Shown piece after piece: positions 59,899 through 64,000 of a DNA stretch of 64,000 bases. Below the pieces are notes generated by a model. That model was not told where the DNA came from, searched no databases, and saw only the letters and a program-made list of their open reading frames with translations. Position 1 is the first letter of the stretch, and every line of letters starts with the position of its first letter. The translations under genes were made by a program, and so were the position numbers. Source of the stretch: Phycisphaerales bacterium (GTDB taxonomy: Bacteria > Planctomycetota > Phycisphaerae > Phycisphaerales > UBA1924); contig JAVJVK010000001.1 of assembly GCA_040221175.1 (NCBI GenBank), positions 62,001 through 126,000 on the forward strand. Reading direction: 5' to 3'.

Positions 59899-61569
59899 AT
59901 GCGAGCGATGCGCGATGGGCGTGGTTGGGGTGTGGCCGGTGCGGTGGTGTTGGCTGTGGCGTGGGGCGGGTCGGCGATGGCCGAGGACCTGCTGGTGCCC
60001 GGCCAGTATCCGACCATCTCGGCGGCCGTGGCCGCAGCGGCGCCGGGCGATGCGGTCGTCATCGCCGCGGGCGTGTACGAGGGCGAGGGCAACTGGGACG
60101 TGGTGATCGACCTGCCGCTGGTGGTGCGGTCGGCCTCGGGCGACCCGGCCGACGTGGTGATCCTGGGCCCGGACATCGTCTTCGAGATCCCCAACAACCG
60201 CGCGTTCCGCGTGGTGGCCGGCGGCGAGGTGGCGTTCGGGGCGATCACGTTCCGCGCGCTCACGGGCGTGGACGGCGGGGCCGTGCTCATCGAGGGCGGC
60301 CAGGGCACGTTTACCGGCTGTTCGTTCGAGGACAACCGCTCGGGCCACGAGTACGACTGCCGCAACTCCACCGGCGGCGCGGTGGCCGTGATGGGCGGGT
60401 CGGCCGTGTTCGATTCCTGCCTGTTCGACGACAACCGGGCTTCGCCCGCGGCGTGCACGGGCACGGGCGACGCGCTGGGCGGGGCGATCGGCGCCGTCGG
60501 CGCGAGCGTCGGCGTGGTCGACTGCACGTTCACCGGCAACTGGGCCTCGGGCGTCGGCGCCGGGTTTGGGGGGGCGATCTACGGCGGCGACGGATCGACG
60601 GTCTCGGTGCGCGACTGCGTCTTCGAGGCCAACAGCGGCAGCGGCGACTTCGGCGTGGGCGGCGGGGCCGTCTCGGTGCGCAACAGCCGCCTCGAGGCGC
60701 TGCGGTGCGACTTTACGGGCAACACGGTGCACTCCAGCGACACCTCGAGCGGCGGGGCGCTCGACGTGCGCGGCGGCACGGCCGACCTGGTCTCGTGCGA
60801 TTTCCGAGACAACATCGTCAGCCCGTCGGGCGAGGGCTACTTCAACTTCGGCGGTGCGATGGTCATCCGCCTTGGGGCGCAGGTGACGCTGACGAACGTG
60901 GTGCTCGAGGGCAACCAGGTCCGCATGGACCAGCCCTGCGACTATGACGACTGGATCGCCCGCGGCGGGGCGATCGCCGTCACCGGGTCGAGCGTGACGC
61001 TGCACCACTGCACGCTGGTGGCCAACACGTCGGCGTGCCCCGGCACGGTGTACGCGGCCGAGTCGGCGGTGGAGCAGGCCGTCGTGGCGGCGGGCAACTC
61101 GATCCTGCGGGGGAGCTCGTTCTTCGACTTGCTCTCGGGCGTGCAGGCCGAGGTCTCGTACAGCAACATCGAGGGCGGCTTCCCCGGCGAGGGCAACATC
61201 GACGCTGACCCGCTGCTGACGGCCGACCTCATGCTGGGCGAGGGCTCGCCGTCGATCGATGCGGGCAGCGTGCTGCTCGTCCCCGCCGACGTGCTCGACG
61301 TCGATGGCGACGGCGACACGGCCGAACTGCTGCCGCTCGACCTGGCGGGCGGCCGGCGCATCGCGGGCGACGGACCCGACATGGGCGCCTTCGAAGTGCA
61401 GGGCTGCCGCGTGGACATTGATGGAGACGGCGAGCTGACCATCTTCGATTTCCTGGCCTTCCAGAACGCCTTCGACGCGATGGACCCGGTGGCCGACTTC
61501 GACGGCGATGGCGCGTTCACGATCTTCGACTTCCTGGCGTTCCAGAACGAGTTCGGTGCAGGGTGCTGA
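59899..61569 (+). CDS. secreted right-handed beta-helix protein with GC-type dockerin
   Basis: 556 residues from ATG 59899 with GGAAGGAG upstream. A signal peptide (GVAGAVVLAVAWGGSAMA) is followed by LLVPGQYPTISAAVAAAAPG and DAVVIAAGVYEGEG, the standard lead of pectin-lyase-like beta-helix proteins. Many rungs with GGAI/GGAV and CxFxxN patterns follow (CLFDDNRASPAA; CTFTGNWASGVGAGFGGAIY; CDFTGNTVHSSDTSSGGALD), similar to polymorphic outer-membrane-type repeats. The end has two EF-hand-like units (VDIDGDGELTIFDFLAFQNA; ADFDGDGAFTIFDFLAFQNE) closing in AGC. It is probably surface-attached; no catalytic residues are seen. Confidence 0.85.
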   Translation: MRAMRDGRGWGVAGAVVLAVAWGGSAMAEDLLVPGQYPTISAAVAAAAPGDAVVIAAGVYEGEGNWDVVIDLPLVVRSASGDPADVVILGPDIVFEIPNNRAFRVVAGGEVAFGAITFRALTGVDGGAVLIEGGQGTFTGCSFEDNRSGHEYDCRNSTGGAVAVMGGSAVFDSCLFDDNRASPAACTGTGDALGGAIGAVGASVGVVDCTFTGNWASGVGAGFGGAIYGGDGSTVSVRDCVFEANSGSGDFGVGGGAVSVRNSRLEALRCDFTGNTVHSSDTSSGGALDVRGGTADLVSCDFRDNIVSPSGEGYFNFGGAMVIRLGAQVTLTNVVLEGNQVRMDQPCDYDDWIARGGAIAVTGSSVTLHHCTLVANTSACPGTVYAAESAVEQAVVAAGNSILRGSSFFDLLSGVQAEVSYSNIEGGFPGEGNIDADPLLTADLMLGEGSPSIDAGSVLLVPADVLDVDGDGDTAELLPLDLAGGRRIAGDGPDMGAFEVQGCRVDIDGDGELTIFDFLAFQNAFDAMDPVADFDGDGAFTIFDFLAFQNEFGAGC

Positions 61570-62078
61570 TGGGCGTACGTGCCATGACGACGTATCAAAC
61601 CACCTCGGTGGCCGTGCTCGCCTCGACACTGTTGGTCGCCGCGTGTGCTGGGCAGGGCACGAAGGCGCCGCCGGTCCAACGGACCGTCGAAACCGCAGCG
61701 GCTCCCGAGCCCGAGATCGCGCCAGCCCCCGGCCCGCGCGTGCACCTGCCCAACCCCGTCATCGATCTGGGCACGCACCTGGACACCGAGGTGCTGACGA
61801 CCGAGGCGGTGATCCAGAACGTGGGCGACGCGGTGCTCGAGCTGGTGTACACCCAGCCGGGTGCGAACTTTGCCGGCGGCGCGACGCTCGTGGAGCCGGG
61901 CGAGACCTACAGGGCTCCGGTGGCGGTGGACCTGAACCGCAGGCCCGGCGGCCCGAACGAGGTGAAGCTGCGGTGGCACACGAACGATCCGGAGAACCGC
62001 CTCATGGTCATCACGCTTCGTTTCCACGTCCGTCCGGTGGTCGATATCACCGTCACGCCGCTGGATCCCGGCCGGTGA
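61569..62078 (+). CDS. lipoprotein with DUF1573/ASPM-like domain
   Basis: 169 residues from ATG 61569, overlapping the previous stop by one base (TGATG). MGVRAMTTYQTTSVAVLAST leads to lipobox VAAC; this start keeps a basic residue before the hydrophobic core, unlike ATG 61584. After a Pro-rich linker the domain reads NPVIDLGTHLDTEVLTTEAV, then IQNVGDAVLELVYTQPGANF and LRWHTNDPENRLMVITLRFH. This is the Ig-like pattern of DUF1573/ASPM-SPD2-Hydin proteins (DLG ... NxGxxxL). Role unknown, at the membrane surface. Confidence 0.75.
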   Translation: MGVRAMTTYQTTSVAVLASTLLVAACAGQGTKAPPVQRTVETAAAPEPEIAPAPGPRVHLPNPVIDLGTHLDTEVLTTEAVIQNVGDAVLELVYTQPGANFAGGATLVEPGETYRAPVAVDLNRRPGGPNEVKLRWHTNDPENRLMVITLRFHVRPVVDITVTPLDPGR

Positions 62079-62183
62079 GCAGCATCGTGCAAGCCGTCGG
62101 CGAAACCCGGTGGGCTGCTTGCGGATAGAAGCAATTGACACCCGCCATCAATGTTCCGTAGGCCCGCCCCGGAGGACCGTTCC

Positions 62184-62936
62184 ATGCGCCGCATCCTTGC
62201 CCCGATTGCCTGTGCTTCCTTGCTCGCGAGCGCCGCGCTCGCCAACGAAACGGGCTTCGACGAATTCGTGCCGGGGTTCCTCGGCTTGTCCTTCGAGTCC
62301 GGGGGCATCACGTTCTCCAACAACATCCAGTTCCGCGGCGAGGACCCGCTGCAGTTCGCCGCGACCAACAGCACGGGCACGTTCACCGGCGATCCGGCGT
62401 TCAGCCCGCTGAACACCATGAACTCGGGGCTGTTCACCTCCGGCACCACCGCCTGGCTCGTGCGCAGCCACCAGTGGCTGGCAACCACGGGCGAACTGGC
62501 CAACCACGCCTCGGTCGAGCTGTGGTACAACTCGGGCGCCGACTGGGACGGCATCGAGGTTTCGCTGGAGGGCCTGGTGGGCGACGCCGTGGTCGTCAGC
62601 GACTCGTTCATCCACCGCGAGACGACCGCCAAGTACGAGCACGCGCGCCTGGAGATCGAGGGCACGCCCTTCGAGCGCATCCGCTTCATCTGCCGCGGCG
62701 TGGGGCCGACGGGCGACCGCGACGGCATCCTGGCCTGCTTCGACAACGTCGTCATCGAGATGACCGCGTGCGCCGCCGACTTCGACGGCGACGGCGAGCT
62801 GACCATCTTCGACTTCCTGGCCTTCCAGAACGCCTTCGACGCGATGGACCCGCTGGCCGACTTCGATGGCGACGGCGAGTTGACCATCTTCGACTTCCTG
62901 GCGTTCCAGAACGCGTTCGCGGCAGGGTGCCCCTGA
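62184..62936 (+). CDS. secreted protein with GC-type dockerin tail
   Basis: 250 residues from ATG 62184, with GGAGG nine bases upstream. The signal is MRRILAPIACASLLASAALA. The body (residues 25-200) is beta-rich (GFLGLSFESGGITFSNNIQF; VSLEGLVGDAVVVSDSFIHR; IRFICRGVGPTGDRDGILAC) and resembles carbohydrate-binding-like jelly-roll proteins without a clear match. The end has two near-identical units (ADFDGDGELTIFDFLAFQNA twice) closing in AGCP. The nucleotide sequence of these repeats is almost the same as in the beta-helix gene 1.3 kb upstream, pointing to recent duplication or gene conversion. Confidence 0.8.
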   Translation: MRRILAPIACASLLASAALANETGFDEFVPGFLGLSFESGGITFSNNIQFRGEDPLQFAATNSTGTFTGDPAFSPLNTMNSGLFTSGTTAWLVRSHQWLATTGELANHASVELWYNSGADWDGIEVSLEGLVGDAVVVSDSFIHRETTAKYEHARLEIEGTPFERIRFICRGVGPTGDRDGILACFDNVVIEMTACAADFDGDGELTIFDFLAFQNAFDAMDPLADFDGDGELTIFDFLAFQNAFAAGCP

Positions 62937-62984
62937 AACCGCGGCGGCGGCTTTGGTGTATACCAGGCGGGAGGAACCGCCAGC

Positions 62985-64000
62985 ATGGACCGATATGCCC
63001 CCGCCATCGCCTCGCTTCTCGCTGCCGCCGGGGTTGCCCAGGCCCAGGGGCCGCTGGCCGAGCCATTTACCGCTGATTTCGCAGTCGAGCAGATCCTGCC
63101 CGATCTTGGGGGCGATGGATCCCTCGGGCTTGCCTTCATCGGGCGGGCGGGGGATACCGCGCGGCTGCCGGCCGGGGTGGGGGACATCAACGGTGACGGT
63201 GTCGACGACTTCGCGGTCATCAGCCGAGATGACGTGGTCGTGGTGTTCGGGCGCGGCGACGGTGCGCTGCCTCCGCTTCTTGATGAGTCCGTAGCCGATG
63301 GCGTGCGTGGGTTCCGGGTGGCCGGCGATTTCCGCTATGGCGGGGCGGACTCGATCGGCCAGGCTGGCGATGTCAACGGCGATGGGCTGGATGATCTGTT
63401 GATCTCGGCCCGCGGGGCGACCTTGGGGCTGACACGCGAGGGCATGGCGTGGGTGATCTTTGGCCGTGGCATGGGCGATCCGTTCCCCGCTGAGGTCGCC
63501 GTTGGCGCGCTCGGCGGAGGCGGCGTCGCGATCCGCGGCGGCGAGGCGGAGGCCGGGGCCGGCGCGAGTGCGGCCGCGTCGGGCGACGTCAACGGCGATG
63601 GGCTGGACGACATCCTGATTGGTGCGCCGGGCCTGAGCCTGGACGGCTATTCGCTTGTGAACGCCGGGGCGGCGTACGTGGTGTTCGGTCGCGAGACGTG
63701 GCCGGGCATGCCGGTGGACCTCTCGCAGCTGGATGGCATGGACGGCTTTCGCATGGAAGGGCCGGCTCGTGTTGCACGCATGGGCTCGGCGGTGTCGGCC
63801 GCGGGCGACATCAACGGCGACGGCGTCAATGACGTGCTACTGGGCGCGTACTACGACCAGCGGATCGAACGCTGCTCGACCTACTCGTGCTACTACATGT
63901 CTGCGGGCCGGGCGTTCGTGGTGTATGGTCGGCCCGATGGCACGCCGTTCCCCGTCACGATGTCGGTCAACGACTTGGATGGCACGGACGGGTTCGCCAT
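62985..64000 (+). CDS. FG-GAP/integrin-alpha-like repeat protein (partial, runs off the right edge)
   Basis: At least 338 residues from ATG 62985, with GGAGG upstream. The signal MDRYAPAIASLLAAAGVAQA is followed by repeated blade units with a calcium-binding loop: GVGDINGDGVDDFAVISRDD, QAGDVNGDGLDDLLISARGA, ASGDVNGDGLDDILIGAPGL and AAGDINGDGVNDVLLGAYYD. These are FG-GAP repeats of a beta-propeller such as integrin alpha. The DxNxDGxxD loops bind Ca2+. At least four units are visible; the C-terminus, which may carry another dockerin tail, is outside the window. The protein is exported. Confidence 0.9.
   Translation, partial: MDRYAPAIASLLAAAGVAQAQGPLAEPFTADFAVEQILPDLGGDGSLGLAFIGRAGDTARLPAGVGDINGDGVDDFAVISRDDVVVVFGRGDGALPPLLDESVADGVRGFRVAGDFRYGGADSIGQAGDVNGDGLDDLLISARGATLGLTREGMAWVIFGRGMGDPFPAEVAVGALGGGGVAIRGGEAEAGAGASAAASGDVNGDGLDDILIGAPGLSLDGYSLVNAGAAYVVFGRETWPGMPVDLSQLDGMDGFRMEGPARVARMGSAVSAAGDINGDGVNDVLLGAYYDQRIERCSTYSCYYMSAGRAFVVYGRPDGTPFPVTMSVNDLDGTDGFA

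Noticed and set aside
59797-61629. 610-codon minus-strand open frame
   Set aside because: Antisense to the beta-helix gene; His/Arg/Val composition mirrors the Gly/Asp-rich repeats.
61441-62930. Mobile element suggested by near-identical DNA at two nearby places
   Set aside because: The identity is confined to the dockerin-coding repeats, with no transposase or terminal repeats; domain duplication or gene conversion explains it.

Overview
The window looks like chromosomal DNA from a high-GC planctomycete, most likely class Phycisphaerae. This is an inference from gene content: several secreted proteins end in paired EF-hand-like FDFLAFQN repeats closing in Gly-Cys (the GC-type dockerin tail of this group), there is a CPKCW...CPECG zinc-ribbon membrane protein, a GT3-type glycogen synthase, and many lipoproteins. 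No rRNA, transposon, phage or CRISPR array was seen. Gene density is high and most neighbours overlap by start/stop codons.

Layout. 1-3.3 kb (minus): envelope polysaccharide operon with an Alg14/Alg13-type split glycosyltransferase, a UDP-sugar dehydrogenase and a glycosyltransferase cut by the window edge. 3.5-16.3 kb: tRNA-Phe, an LCAT-like lipoprotein, a spondin-domain protein with a PEP-CTERM-like tail, an ECF sigma/anti-sigma pair, a giant MscK-type channel, a CYTH protein, ligA, a FolD with an altered active site, a dockerin-tailed cupredoxin and a TPR lipoprotein. 16.5-32.4 kb: housekeeping and small membrane genes, including an SDR, one single-domain and one four-domain FKBP, pdxA, a MATE pump, a TPR protein with two RNA polymerase alpha-CTD-like domains, a candidate small RNA, asnS, folC, a LOG protein, HU and ferredoxin. 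32.4-43.1 kb: glycogen cluster with glgP and a GT3 synthase on minus, and glgB-malQ-GH57 on plus with four-base overlaps.

44-49.4 kb: 5-oxoprolinase genes pxpB-pxpC and pxpA, separated by an opposite-strand 2.7 kb gene for a secreted dockerin-tailed protein. 49.4-56.1 kb: a compact histidine operon hisG-hisC-hisB-hisH-hisF-hisA/I/E-hisD. It is preceded by a His-rich leader peptide, a competing antiterminator and an intrinsic terminator, so it appears to be controlled by ribosome-mediated attenuation. One protein in it fuses HisA, HisI and HisE. Every step is encoded except histidinol-phosphate phosphatase. 56.3-64 kb: membrane and hypothetical proteins, a 21-bp phased repeat array in a divergent intergenic region, and a run of secreted beta-helix, dockerin and FG-GAP proteins; the last runs off the window.

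The strongest observations are the histidine attenuator, the HisA-HisI-HisE fusion, the FolD with three of four catalytic residues changed, the 21-bp array with exact two-helical-turn spacing, and the TPR/alpha-CTD protein. All calls come from reading the sequence; no searches were run.
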